DNA from: Monoglobus pectinilyticus
GTDB taxonomy: Bacteria; Bacillota; Clostridia; Monoglobales; Monoglobaceae
Reading direction: 5' to 3'
Length of the DNA stretch: 64,000 nucleotides
Assembly: GCF_002874775.1 (NCBI RefSeq)
Contig: NZ_CP020991.1
Coordinates: forward strand, 2,332,451 to 2,396,450
In this document: positions 8,211 through 16,971 of the stretch, piece after piece
Position numbering within the stretch: the stretch's first letter is position 1
Layout: every line of letters starts with the position of its first letter
Notes under the pieces: model-generated
What the model was told of the DNA's origin: nothing
The model's database searches: none
What the model saw: only the letters and a program-made list of their open reading frames with translations
Program-made: the position numbers and the translations under genes

Positions 8211-9179
8211 ATGCCAAAATCAGCAAATCAAAAGTTAAGATTATTATTTGAAAGAGAAATTTTACTAAGAGAAACGGATGAGGAGAATCCTATTTCTACA
8301 AAACAGCTTATATCACGTTTGGAGGATTGCGGCGTTCAGGCTGAAAGAAAAACTATTTATAGTGATATTGAGGCTCTTTCCCTATATGGTATGGATATAA
8401 TTAAGGTTAGCGGAAAAAATGGCGGATATTATGTAGGTGAGCGAGACTTTGAACTTCCTGAATTGAAACTGCTGGTTGACGCTGTCCAAACGTCCAAATT
8501 TATAACCAAAAAGAAATCTGCTGAGCTTATAGGAAAAATTGAAAGGTTAACCAGCAAGTATCAAGCTCAGGTATTGCATCGTCAGGTATATGTATCTGCC
8601 CGTATTAAAAATATGAACGAGAGTATATATTATAATGTCGACAAAATATATCAGGGTATAGATGAAAACAAACAGATAGAATTTTTCTATATGGAATATA
8701 ATCTTGATAAAAAGCGTGTTCCGAGAAGAAATGGAAAACGATATAAAATAAGTCCTTATGCTTTGACATGGAACGATGATAATTATTACCTTATTGGATA
8801 TGACGGACAGTCCGATACAATAAAGCATTATAGAGTTGATAAAATGGAGAATATAGTTGTTCTCAAAGAAAATCGCGAAGGAGAAACAAATATTGATATA
8901 GGAGAATATTCTAAAAAGGTGTTTTCAATGTTTGGCGGTAGTGAGGAGTCCGTTACTCTTAATTTTGACAATAGGTTTATTGGAGTTGTAATTGACAGGT
9001 TTGGTACCGATATTCCGGTAATAAAGACTGACAGTGAACATTTTGAGACCAGTGTAACAGTTAAGATAAGTCCTCAGTTTTTCGGCTGGTTGGCGTCATT
9101 AGGGAGAGGCGTTAAAATTATCTCGCCTATCAGTGTGAAAGATAGATATAAAGAGCATATACAGTCAATTTTAGAATGA
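8211..9179 (+). CDS. WYL-domain transcriptional regulator
   Basis: 322 aa. An N-terminal winged HTH (about residues 1-70, ISTKQLISRLEDCGVQAERKTIYSDI split across helix-turn-helix) is followed by a WYL domain (about 145-225: KISPYALTWNDDNYYLIGYD, then HYRVDKM) and a C-terminal WCX-type extension. WYL proteins sense nucleic acid or nucleotide ligands and often control DNA-damage or defence genes. GGGAGGA precedes the ATG. Its position behind radC copy 2 hints at a stress-response unit, which is inference. Confidence 0.88.
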   Translation: MPKSANQKLRLLFEREILLRETDEENPISTKQLISRLEDCGVQAERKTIYSDIEALSLYGMDIIKVSGKNGGYYVGERDFELPELKLLVDAVQTSKFITKKKSAELIGKIERLTSKYQAQVLHRQVYVSARIKNMNESIYYNVDKIYQGIDENKQIEFFYMEYNLDKKRVPRRNGKRYKISPYALTWNDDNYYLIGYDGQSDTIKHYRVDKMENIVVLKENREGETNIDIGEYSKKVFSMFGGSEESVTLNFDNRFIGVVIDRFGTDIPVIKTDSEHFETSVTVKISPQFFGWLASLGRGVKIISPISVKDRYKEHIQSILE

Positions 9180-9339
9180 GAAAGATAATTTAAACTTTTT
9201 TAATGGTTTTATATTTTATTTGGTTGAGATAATTGGATAGTAATCATATTATTAAACTGTAATTGATAATAAAGTTTTATTGAATTTATATAAGAAATTT
9301 ATATGAATAAAAATATAAGTGCTGCAAAATATATAAGTT

Positions 9340-9379
9340 AAAACACAGCTGCTTATATAATAAATAGCAGCTGTGTTTT
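9340..9379. terminator. Bidirectional terminator between WYL gene and tRNA-Arg
   Basis: A perfect 13-bp stem (AAAACACAGCTGC 9340-9352 with 9367-9379) gives a T run in both directions. It can end the WYL transcript and the leftward tRNA-Arg transcript. Confidence 0.8.
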
Positions 9380-9382
9380 AAT

Positions 9383-9459
9383 TGGTATGCCCGACGGGAT
9401 TCGAACCCGTGACCTTCAGAGTCGGAGTCTGACACTCTATCCAGCTGAGCTACGGACAC
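9383..9459 (-). tRNA. tRNA-Arg(CCG)
   Basis: Read on the minus strand: acceptor GTGTCCG pairs with CGGGCAT (two wobbles), D-arm GCTCAGCTGGATAGAG, anticodon loop CTCCGAC (anticodon CCG), T-loop TTCGAAT, and an encoded CCA end. It lies beside an IS element, a common insertion neighbourhood. Confidence 0.95.
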
Positions 9460-9530
9460 ATAATTTTTTTTATTATAACATAATTTAGCTTTATATTCAA
9501 TACCTTATTCTAATATTTCATGATTCGTTT

Positions 9531-10600
9531 TGTAGGTTTGTCAATGATGTGTTACAAAAAAGATTAAAAGAATTCGCCGAAATTGATAAAAGAGTTGATG
9601 TAGTCAATGGGAGCTTTCCAATTAAGCGGACGCATCGGGAATTTATTGTAGTTTTGGTTATGCACCTTTAATTGCTTTGCAAAATCATCAAACGCGTAGA
9701 ATTTATGTGTTGCATAAAAATACTCGTTATCCTTACGGTGTGAACGCTCTACCTTGCCGTTATGTCTAGGTGTGTACGGTCTTATGAGCTTATGTTGTAT
9801 TCCAAGTTCTTTAAGTCGCTTTTCAAACATAGTTAGGGTCGGCTTTTGAGAGCTGCCAAGCCTCTTGGTAAACTCTTGTCCGTTATCGGTCTGAACGCAC
9901 TCAATAGGGAATTTAAAGGCTTTTACAAGGTGTTCGAGAATAGCTGCTGTGCTCCACAAAAGCTTCTAAATACCGGAAACGTGAATATTCGTCAATAGCT
10001 GTATACTGATAGAACTTTTTACCATTAGCTTCACCGACAATGCAAGCTTCAGGAACGAACTTAACGTCTATCTGTACTCTCTGACCGGGATAGAGCATTT
10101 GCTCGTAAGGCTTTGGTATGTATTTGGGATTGGGTGGTTTAACAGGCATTTGTCCCTGTTTGCGGAGTATGCGGTAAAGACCTGTAACAGAACGAGTATA
10201 GCCTCTTTGACGAAGCTTAACCCAAAACACAACAAGTCCGGCATTGGGGCTACGGCGGCGCATATCAGTAATCAATTTTAACTCATCAGCGGTATGCTGA
10301 TTGGGATGATGGTGGGGTTTATGTGATTTATCGGCTAAGGAGGCGAGCGTACCGTCGTAGCGTTTTCGCCAGCGATAGACATACTGACGATTTACCTTAT
10401 AGCGAATGGCAGCCTTTGTCACGCCGTGTTTAAAAGAATATTCAATTAATACTTGCCTAAATCTCATAGTTTGTGTTATAGTGTTCATATACGGAAGGCT
10501 CCTTTGTGTATGTGATATTGTGGTGATATAACTATAACACAATTTATGAGTTTTCCGTATTCTTTTTTTCTCTTTGTAACACATCTATTGTAATCCTACA
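9531..10600 (-). mobile_element. IS481-type insertion sequence, ~1.07 kb
   Basis: Imperfect terminal inverted repeats start TGTAGG at both ends (9531 and, inverted, 10600) and share TGTGTTACAAA further in (9548-9558 and inverted 10573-10583). They enclose a broken DDE transposase. Size and TGT ends fit the IS481 family. No target-site duplication is apparent in the flanks, so the exact ends are provisional. Confidence 0.75.
9564..10488 (-). pseudogene. Frameshifted IS481-family transposase
   Basis: The start is ATG at 10488, with AAAGGAG upstream on the minus strand. The first frame has an N-terminal HTH (VTKAAIRYKVNRQYVYRWRK) and the first catalytic Asp in QIDVKFVP, then leaves frame after YLEAFVEHS near 9945-9965. 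The other frame resumes with STAAILEHLVKAFKFP and contains the second Asp (VQTDNGQEF) and the Glu (HNGKVERSH). The family is normally one ORF, and a few residues seem to be missing at the junction. A small deletion rather than programmed frameshifting is the likely cause, and the element is probably inactive on its own. Confidence 0.85.
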
Positions 10601-10629
10601 ATATAAATGAGAAAAATATAAAAAAGATA

Positions 10630-10658
10630 TTGACAAATTATTAAGAATAGTATAAAAT
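10630..10658 (+). promoter_or_regulatory. Promoter for tRNA-Leu
   Basis: TTGACA (10630-10635), 17-bp spacer, TAAAAT (10653-10658), 36 bp before the tRNA 5' end. Confidence 0.6.
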
Positions 10659-10693
10659 AAAATAGTTGTTGATTTCAACGACGTTTATTATTT

Positions 10694-10780
10694 GCGGCTA
10701 TGGCGGAATTGGCAGACGCGCATGGTTCAGGTCCATGTGAAAGCAATTTCATGGAGGTTCAAGTCCTCTTAGCCGCACCA
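10694..10780 (+). tRNA. tRNA-Leu(CAG)
   Basis: 87 nt with a long variable arm as expected for class II tRNA-Leu. Acceptor GCGGCTA/TAGCCGC is perfect, the anticodon loop is TTCAGGT (anticodon CAG), the T-loop TTCAAGT, and CCA is encoded. Confidence 0.95.
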
Positions 10781-10786
10781 AAATTT

Positions 10787-10831
10787 GAAAATCCGAACAT
10801 TATACCAATTGGTAATAAGTTCGGATTTTTG
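10787..10831 (+). terminator. Terminator after tRNA-Leu
   Basis: AAATCCGAAC pairs with GTTCGGATTT across a ~22-nt loop and is followed by TTG then CTTTATTTT. Confidence 0.8.
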
Positions 10832-11716
10832 CTTTATTTTAGTTAATTAAATTTAAATTTTATTATATAACTTATGGACAATTTGTGACAGCTTTTGTCA
10901 AGAGGTCTTTAACATTATTTGTTTTTATATAGATTATTTTTTAGCTTTGCGTTTTAATCTGCCAATTAAAATAATATCAGCACGAGAAAATTATCATACT
11001 TATATATCTGTGTATTGATTAGGGAGAGTTTACATATTCAAGATTGCAAATTTGCAAATTTGCTATTCGTTTGATATAATATAATCAGCTAATGGGGGCC
11101 TATATGTCCTTGTTAGAAATATCAGGCGATCTTATTGTGCATTGGCAGACAAACAGAAAGCGGATATAGTAATTGGCAGGACTGATAGGGACGCGGCATA
11201 ATAATTAAGTCAAATTGAAAACGGAAAAATGTAAAACACCAGCTTCGATATCCGGATAAGGCCGGAAAAAGGGTTTAGGACATAAACAAATTATATATTG
11301 TGGCTAACCATTATTGGCCGCCTTAAAAGTTTTGATATATATAAATTTGGTTTGTCTGAAAATGTGGTTCAAAATTTATGACATGGACGGTTGATGTACA
11401 TATCTTGAACCGTTTGCCGGAATACAAAAGTTTTCCACAGCAGTATAGCTGATAAGTGCTTAGTTCAAGTACATGACGGATCTGAGAAATATAGTGCGAA
11501 ACGAGGTCATGGAACTGACATTGCCTGCTTCTTGTTACTGTGAAAGACAGTATAGTGTAAAGCTGCTCTGAAATTGTTTTTTATGTAATATATAATACAC
11601 CAAATTTGTGATTTTGTATGGTCATAAGTTTTGGGCAGTAATTTTCATAAAGAACTGTAACTTTATTTTGGTATATTTGAAAAACAGCTGTGGAGCAACA
11701 TTACGGCCAATTGCTT
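10832..11716 (+). other. Long region without a recognisable gene
   Basis: About 0.9 kb with no ORF of credible length on either strand. Base composition between 11090 and 11580 is less AT-rich than usual intergenic DNA here, and short open stretches on the plus strand are cut by stops, which suggests decayed coding DNA. I could not identify an ancestor. Confidence 0.5.
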
Positions 11717-11732
11717 AAAAGGAGGATTCTAA

Positions 11733-12227
11733 ATGAACCAATTTATTGAAACGTTGACAAGTAAAGACAAATGTTTGGAGTTACCCGAAGAATATGATTA
11801 TTTCGGAAAACTTATCGGAAGCTGGAAACTCAATTATACCGACCGAAACATATCATGCTCAGTTAAAGGAGAATGGCATTTTTCATGGGTTCTTGAGGGT
11901 ATGGCAATACAAGATGTTATTGTTTTACCCTCGCGCGATACAAAAACTGAAATTCCGCATCCACTCACCGAATACGGCACAACGCTTCGTGTTTACAATC
12001 CAAATACACATGCTTGGGATATTGCCTATTGTTACACAGGAGAAATTATACGGCTGGAGGCAAGAAAACAAGACGATATGATAGTGCTCACAAACATTGA
12101 TGATAATAAGAAAAAATGGGTTTTTGTCAAGATTGAGGAGAATACTTTTCATTGGCAAAATATTACCATAAAAGAAGATGGCGAATGGCATATAAATGCG
12201 GATATATATGCTGAGCGAATAAAGTAA
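11733..12227 (+). CDS. Hypothetical lipocalin-like (DUF1579-type) protein
   Basis: 164 aa, predicted cytosolic, no signal peptide. AAAAGGAGGA (11717-11726) is a strong ribosome site. The pattern FGKLIGSWKLNYTD, then GEWHFSWVLEGMAIQDV, and a beta-rich remainder ending GEWHINADIYAER resemble small lipocalin-like proteins of the DUF1579 kind. No catalytic residues can be named. It stands alone in an accessory region between tRNA genes, so recent acquisition is possible. Function unknown. Confidence 0.65.
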   Translation: MNQFIETLTSKDKCLELPEEYDYFGKLIGSWKLNYTDRNISCSVKGEWHFSWVLEGMAIQDVIVLPSRDTKTEIPHPLTEYGTTLRVYNPNTHAWDIAYCYTGEIIRLEARKQDDMIVLTNIDDNKKKWVFVKIEENTFHWQNITIKEDGEWHINADIYAERIK

Positions 12228-12282
12228 ATACAATATAAAAGAAACTTTTAGACATAAAGATAAAGAATATCAGAAAAAACAT

Positions 12283-12320
12283 AGTCTGATACAAAATTGT
12301 ATCAGACTGTTTGTATTATT
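12283..12320 (+). terminator. Terminator after the 11733 gene
   Basis: A perfect 12-bp stem (AGTCTGATACAA 12283-12294 with 12297-12308) has a 2-nt loop and is followed by GTTTGTATTATTT. Confidence 0.7.
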
Positions 12321-12625
12321 TCTTATATACCGATTAATTTGACTGTATTACAGAGATATAAAGGTATTAAACATAAAATCTGTCCTAAGTAATAATTACA
12401 TATTAAACTTTCACGGGTTTTAGATTTATGAATTTCGATTTGCAAATTCTCAGGTTAGAGAAACACGTGTTTTTTTCAGCTTAAATATGACTTTAGACTT
12501 TAGATTTTATATTTTCAGAGACAATATTGACGAATGCAGTATGTTTTGATGCTGCTGCGCATGACAACTATTTTGTGTTTGGGAAATAAACTCATATTTA
12601 GCAGAAAAATAAGATTTAGATGATA

Positions 12626-12959
12626 TTACCATCGTTTATTGTAAAAATTCGGCTGCTGTTTTTTTGCGGATTCCAGCGAATGAGTAACCATAATAATTGT
12701 TTGTACGATTTCTTTATTAATATTATGCAGTAATTCAATTCTTGGCTTCTTTATTGTTGGATTGCTGTCTGCATAGATAATATATTTTTCAAAGTCCTGT
12801 GTGAAAGTTATAGCCCAATCACCGCGTATATTTTTACCATTTGGAGCTGACATTGTAATAAGTTATGCAAAAACAGAATACGGCAATGAGGGTTCCAAAA
12901 AGTATAAGATAAAATATTAAATATATATGAAAAATACTGCGGTAATCGGATTCTTTCAT
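12626..12959 (-). pseudogene. Remnant: sensor kinase N-terminus joined to ABC-ATPase C-terminus
   Basis: From ATG 12959 the minus strand reads MKESDYRSIF, then a hydrophobic segment (LIFYLILFGTLIAVFCFCIT) and YYNVS, typical of a BceS/VanS-type sensor N-terminus. After a one-base frame change near 12850 it continues APNGKNIRGDWAITFTQDF, the extracytoplasmic part of such kinases. It then jumps at about KPRIELLHNINK to EIVQTIIMVTHSLESA, which is the H-loop region of a bacitracin-type ABC ATPase. A large deletion must have fused the two genes. It lies directly downstream of a broken response regulator. Confidence 0.6.
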
Positions 12960-12977
12960 ATAATCAGCCCTTTTCTT

Positions 12978-13648
12978 TTATTTATACCTCAAACCTTTTA
13001 TTGTTACAAGCTGTTTCGGACTTGACGGAATATTCTTTTTTCCCGTGTAAGACGTATATGCACTATGATTGTATTGTCACAAATAATACTGTATTCTCCC
13101 CATACTTGTTCATATAGCCGTCCTTGCTAATAATTTTATCAGCGTTTTCCATTAAGTAGGATAGTAAAAAGAATTCTCTGCCGGTCAAGTTAACTTCTTT
13201 TCCTGATTTATAAATACGGCCGCTTTCTTTATCCAATGAAAGACAGCCAACAGTTAACTGTTTGAGGTTATCAAGCGTATTTACTGATTGATATTGTTGG
13301 CGGCGAATTTGTGATTTAATGCGGTAAATGGTTTCACACGGACTAAAAGGTTTAGTGATATAATTGTCTCCGCCGCAGGAGAGACCAAGTGTTTTGTCTA
13401 TATCATCATCTCTTACTGATAGGAACAGAATGGAACAAAAAGAAAATTCACGTATCTTTTTGCTTATCTCAATACCGTTTATATCTGGCAGCATAACGTC
13501 TAAGACAATAACATCGGGCTGATATTCTTTACATATTCTGATTGCGTCTGTGACTGTATATGTTTTTTATTTTTTTATAATTGTTTTAATACAGAGCTTC
13601 TTCAATTAAATCTACAATATCTTTTTCGTCATATATTAATAATATTTT
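12978..13648 (-). pseudogene. Decayed OmpR-family response regulator
   Basis: Pieces in three frames together make one response regulator. KILLIYDEKDIVDLIEEALY (13648 downward, then a stop) is the N-terminus. YTVTDAIRICKEYQPDVIVL continues into DVMLPDINGIEISKKIRE with the phospho-acceptor Asp, then FLSVRDDD and NYITKPFSP with the switch Lys. A winged HTH start (LTGREFFLLSYLMENADKI) follows, and after another shift SPKQLVTIKGLRYK ends at the stop at 12978. At least three frame disruptions make it non-functional. Confidence 0.75.
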
Positions 13649-14131
13649 ATAATGTCATTTTTTTTCGTTGAGAGGCCGATTATTAGAAAACTTTTCTGCT
13701 TTCTTTGGTATTAGCTGCATGTTACAAGTTTACAAAACGACAGATATGCGTTTGCTATTTATAGTATTTTATGTTCTTGTTGTTTTGCTGATTTGAGGTA
13801 ATATGTAACTTTTATAGTTTTTTAGTTTCGATTATATGCGGGCGCATAAATAAAGTCAATATAAAATATAAAAATTATTTATTTAGCTGGAATGTGATTG
13901 ACGGTTACAAAAAAATGTGGTATAATAATAAAAATAGCTATTAATTATGGTTTTTGATGTAAAGTTGAATTTAAAATAATAGCTTGATTTTCATTATTGC
14001 AGTGTTTATATATAGTTTTTGAGGTAGTTACTTTATATCAGCAGTCAATACTTTGATTTTGTTATATTATTGATTAAGTTCAGTGATAGCTGTTTTAATA
14101 ATAGCAGTTAAAATAGCATTTTATTTAATGT
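13649..14131 (+). other. AT-rich intergenic region
   Basis: No credible ORF. A consensus promoter (13898-13926) points toward tRNA-Gly; otherwise I see nothing structured. Confidence 0.5.
13898..13926 (+). promoter_or_regulatory. sigma-A promoter upstream of tRNA-Gly
   Basis: TTGACG (13898-13903), 17-bp spacer, TATAAT (13921-13926). The tRNA starts ~200 bp later, so the promoter either makes a long precursor or drives an unrecognised short RNA. Confidence 0.55.
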
Positions 14132-14205
14132 GCGGGTGTAGTTCAGTGGCAGAACACCAGCTTCCCAAGCTGGATATGAGGGTTCGATTCCCTTCACCCG
14201 CTCCA
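14132..14205 (+). tRNA. tRNA-Gly(CCC)
   Basis: 74 nt. Acceptor GCGGGTG/CACCCGC is perfect, anticodon stem CCAGC/GCTGG with loop TTCCCAA (anticodon CCC), T-loop TTCGATT, encoded CCA. Confidence 0.95.
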
Positions 14206-14207
14206 AA

Positions 14208-14240
14208 AAAGCGGCAAGCATTTAATGCTTGCCGCTTTTT
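14208..14240 (+). terminator. Terminator after tRNA-Gly
   Basis: GCGGCAAGCATT (14211-14222) pairs perfectly with 14224-14235 and is followed by TTTTT; A's on the other side make it symmetrical. Confidence 0.9.
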
Positions 14241-14529
14241 ATTATGAAATAAAACAGAGCTATTTGCCATTTTAAATCTCAAGAGATTATTATTTTTCTC
14301 ATACAAACCAAAGTTTTTGTCCTCTTTTCCGGCGAATGCTTGTTCTGACAGGTTGTTTTCAGCCGCTATACTCATCATAATTTTATCGTTAAAATTTAAT
14401 ATACAGTGCCGCAGGATCCCACTAAATGCCTTGTATATAAAAGTATCTGCAATATATTGTTTCACACTTTTCTAATTTTAAATAATAACTTTTCGAGTTC
14501 TTTTTCGACAAAGGTGTGGTCACGAAAAT

Positions 14530-14964
14530 CTAATTTTTTCCCGTTAAATGTATCATTGGATAATCAATATTGCAATTCTTATTTTTATACAAATCTTTCC
14601 TCATAGATTTTATCAATTCTGTCAAAAGCTTATCATGATCCATACTAGAAAAACCATGTTCTTCTTGTCCAGAGGGTTTTATGTAATCGTGAAACTTCAT
14701 AAGATTATTTACTACCTCTGAGCTTCCTGTTAATAAAAGTTGATTTTGAGCATCTGCCAAATTATTTCTTGCCGCTTTTTTATTATCTATAATTACCACA
14801 TCGCTTACAGCTTTAATATATGCTAAATAATACTTTTCTTTTAATTTTCTTTCATTTGCCTCTAATTGATTCCGCTTAGTAAAATAATATGAAAAAGTCG
14901 CTGATATAATCGCAGTTATTATACCAATTATTGGAATGATAACTTGTATTAAATTTTCAGGCAT
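14530..14964 (-). CDS. Hypothetical small membrane-anchored protein
   Basis: 144 aa. GAGGTG lies just upstream of the ATG on the minus strand. Residues ~5-27 (LIQVIIPIIGIITAIISATF) are a single transmembrane helix, followed by a charged, probably coiled region (RNQLEANERKLKEKYYLAYI) and a helical cytosolic part ending in a basic segment (LLTELIKSMRKDLYKNKN). Similar one-helix proteins are common in accessory regions of many bacteria, sometimes beside defence genes. I cannot assign a function. Confidence 0.65.
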   Translation of the reverse strand: MPENLIQVIIPIIGIITAIISATFSYYFTKRNQLEANERKLKEKYYLAYIKAVSDVVIIDNKKAARNNLADAQNQLLLTGSSEVVNNLMKFHDYIKPSGQEEHGFSSMDHDKLLTELIKSMRKDLYKNKNCNIDYPMIHLTGKN

Positions 14965-15363
14965 AATATTTCACCTCATAAATCTTTATATTTGGCAATC
15001 AAATAATGTAATGTTAATATCATTTTCAATATGTTCAACAACAAATGCCATCTGTTACTATCTCGCTATTATTACATTGCCCAAATCCTTTATAGTAAAC
15101 GCACCGTCAAAATTAAACAGTTTAATTATTTTACTCAATTGCTTATCCGAAAAGTTTTCATTTTACAGTTGATTACTTAAAGTGTTTTCTCTATATCATC
15201 GTGTTTCCGCAAGTCATTTATCTTTATATTTCTTTTAATCAAAGGGATTAATTTTAAAAGCCATAACAATATAATCACCCCATTTTGCTTTATACAAGGG
15301 GTGATTATATAGTAATATACATTAAAATCAAAGAAATATATAATTACTCGATTGTTTTAATGA
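14965..15363 (-). other. Intergenic region with a possible gene remnant
   Basis: On the minus strand a 33-codon stretch without a start (ENFSDKQLSKIIKLFNFDGA and on, ending at a stop near 15060) looks like the tail of a lost protein. A perfect 11-bp hairpin (ATAATCACCCC 15271-15281 with 15298-15308) lies downstream of the 15364 gene and may be its terminator, although its T run is poor. Confidence 0.4.
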
Positions 15364-15885
15364 TTATTTCTCTATAAGAGTAAATTTCCATTTACAGCAG
15401 CAGGATTCGTCTGTAATATCAGGATAACAGCTGATGCAGTCACAGACAATTCTTTTATCAATAATTTTAGCAAACTCTGAATATTCAATTATTCCTACAG
15501 ATTTACATGGATGATAAGGCATATTTTTTCTTAATCTTGCAGTTTGAACCCTGCATTCTAAAGTGCTGTATATCAAAGTATTGTCTTTTATTATAAGTTC
15601 ATCCCGGTTTATATTGGCATAAAATCTAAGCTTTAACGCTTTTTCTAAGCCTTGCAGACCAGGGTATTCTTCGAGATTAAGAAATTCTTTGACACGTTTT
15701 GCTTCAATTGCTGTAAAATGCGTCCACACTTCTTCATCACGGCACATGGCTTCCTGCATACCATATTTATTCTCAAGTGATTGAAACCATAATCCATCCA
15801 TAGCCAGCCAATTTTTTGAATAAGCTTCAATCAAAGTTATTAGTTCATTTTTTGATAATTTTTGCAGTGTTTCTTTATTTACCAT
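15364..15885 (-). CDS. DUF6125-like cytosolic protein
   Basis: 173 aa. AAAGGAG precedes the ATG. It contains NWLAMDGLWFQSLENKYG near the N-terminus, FTAIEAKRVKEFL in the middle and a cysteine-rich C-terminal half (YHPCKSVGIIEYSEFA, VCDCISCYPD, ESCCCKWKFTL). This matches clostridial proteins annotated as DUF6125, related to hydrolases of the L-2-amino-thiazoline-carboxylate type; the biochemical role is not established. It is 24 bp downstream of the YeiH-type transporter on the same strand, probably co-transcribed. Confidence 0.75.
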   Translation of the reverse strand: MVNKETLQKLSKNELITLIEAYSKNWLAMDGLWFQSLENKYGMQEAMCRDEEVWTHFTAIEAKRVKEFLNLEEYPGLQGLEKALKLRFYANINRDELIIKDNTLIYSTLECRVQTARLRKNMPYHPCKSVGIIEYSEFAKIIDKRIVCDCISCYPDITDESCCCKWKFTLIEK

Positions 15886-15909
15886 GAGCCGCTCCTTTAA
15901 TATCTTGTT

Positions 15910-16947
15910 TTAGAATATACCAAGCAAATGCTGCATTAACAAACTAACAGCACCAATTGCTATCCAGCAGCATAAACCAAGAAATATTGGCTTTCCTCCT
16001 GATTTTACAAGCTTGACTATATCCGTGTTAAGCCCTATAGCCGACATAGCCATAACAATAAAGAATTTGCTCAGAGTTTTTAAAAAGCAAAATACTGCTT
16101 GTCCTCCGTCATGAATCGTTCCGGATGGAAAGATTGCAAAGAAAATGGTGGTTATGACAGAAGCTAAGACAAAATAGAGGATGAAGAATGGGAAAATCTT
16201 TTTTATGCTGACCTTTGTTCCGTCGGCCGACTTTTCCTTTTCCGTTCTCCAAAAGGCAAGCACCAAAGTGATTGGTATTATAGCAAGAGTTCGGGTCAGT
16301 TTTACTATTGTTGCTGTGTCTAAGGTATTGCTGCCATGTATACCGTCCCAAGCTGTCGCTGCCGCAGTTACTGATGAGGTATCGTTAACTGCGGTTCCTG
16401 CAAACAATCCAAATCCTTCATTAGACAACCCAAGCATGGAACCCAGTGTTGGGAAAATCAATGCGGCTATGATATTAAATAAAAATATAACTGAAATTGA
16501 CTGCGCTATCTCCTCATCGTTTGCGCCGATAACAGGAGCAGTGGCGGCGATTGCAGAACCGCCGCATATTGATGAACCCACACCTATTAAGGTTGCAATT
16601 TTGGGATGTATTTTTAAAGCCTTATATAAAACAAAAGATACGATTAGCGATATTGAAATAGTTGATAAAATAATCGGCAATGACTGAGCTCCGGTTTTTG
16701 CTATACTTCCAAGGTTCATACCAAAACCCAATAAAATTACTGCGTATTGAAGTATGCTTTTTGATGTAAATGTGATTCCTGATTGGGACTTTGTTTTATT
16801 CTTATAAAATATAGTTATTACCATACCTGCTATTATTGCAAACACAGGTCCTCCCACAATCGGAAATATTAATCCAAGTATGTATGCAGGGATTGCAATT
16901 ACCAAACAAATCAAAATTCCAAGCCAGTTTTCTTTAACAAAATTCAA
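15910..16947 (-). CDS. YeiH/UPF0324-family putative sulfate exporter
   Basis: 345 aa, about ten hydrophobic segments. The start is TTG with GGGGGAG at good distance. Family signatures are [37 protein letters not shown] and the later [18 protein letters not shown]. The family is annotated as putative sulfate/sulfonate exporters, but substrates are poorly proven. It probably forms an operon with the DUF6125-like gene. Confidence 0.9.
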   Translation of the reverse strand: MNFVKENWLGILICLVIAIPAYILGLIFPIVGGPVFAIIAGMVITIFYKNKTKSQSGITFTSKSILQYAVILLGFGMNLGSIAKTGAQSLPIILSTISISLIVSFVLYKALKIHPKIATLIGVGSSICGGSAIAATAPVIGANDEEIAQSISVIFLFNIIAALIFPTLGSMLGLSNEGFGLFAGTAVNDTSSVTAAATAWDGIHGSNTLDTATIVKLTRTLAIIPITLVLAFWRTEKEKSADGTKVSIKKIFPFFILYFVLASVITTIFFAIFPSGTIHDGGQAVFCFLKTLSKFFIVMAMSAIGLNTDIVKLVKSGGKPIFLGLCCWIAIGAVSLLMQHLLGIF

Positions 16948-16971
16948 GTTTACTCCCCCTTAATTTAGTGT

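Noticed and set aside
9564-10488. Programmed frameshift in the IS transposase
   Set aside because: IS481-type transposases are normally one frame, residues are missing at the junction, and no slippery run is present.
14121-14465. 114-codon minus-strand frame ending in a Gly/Arg/Ser-rich tail
   Set aside because: Its C-terminal part is the antisense of tRNA-Gly, a common false gene call, and it has no ribosome site.
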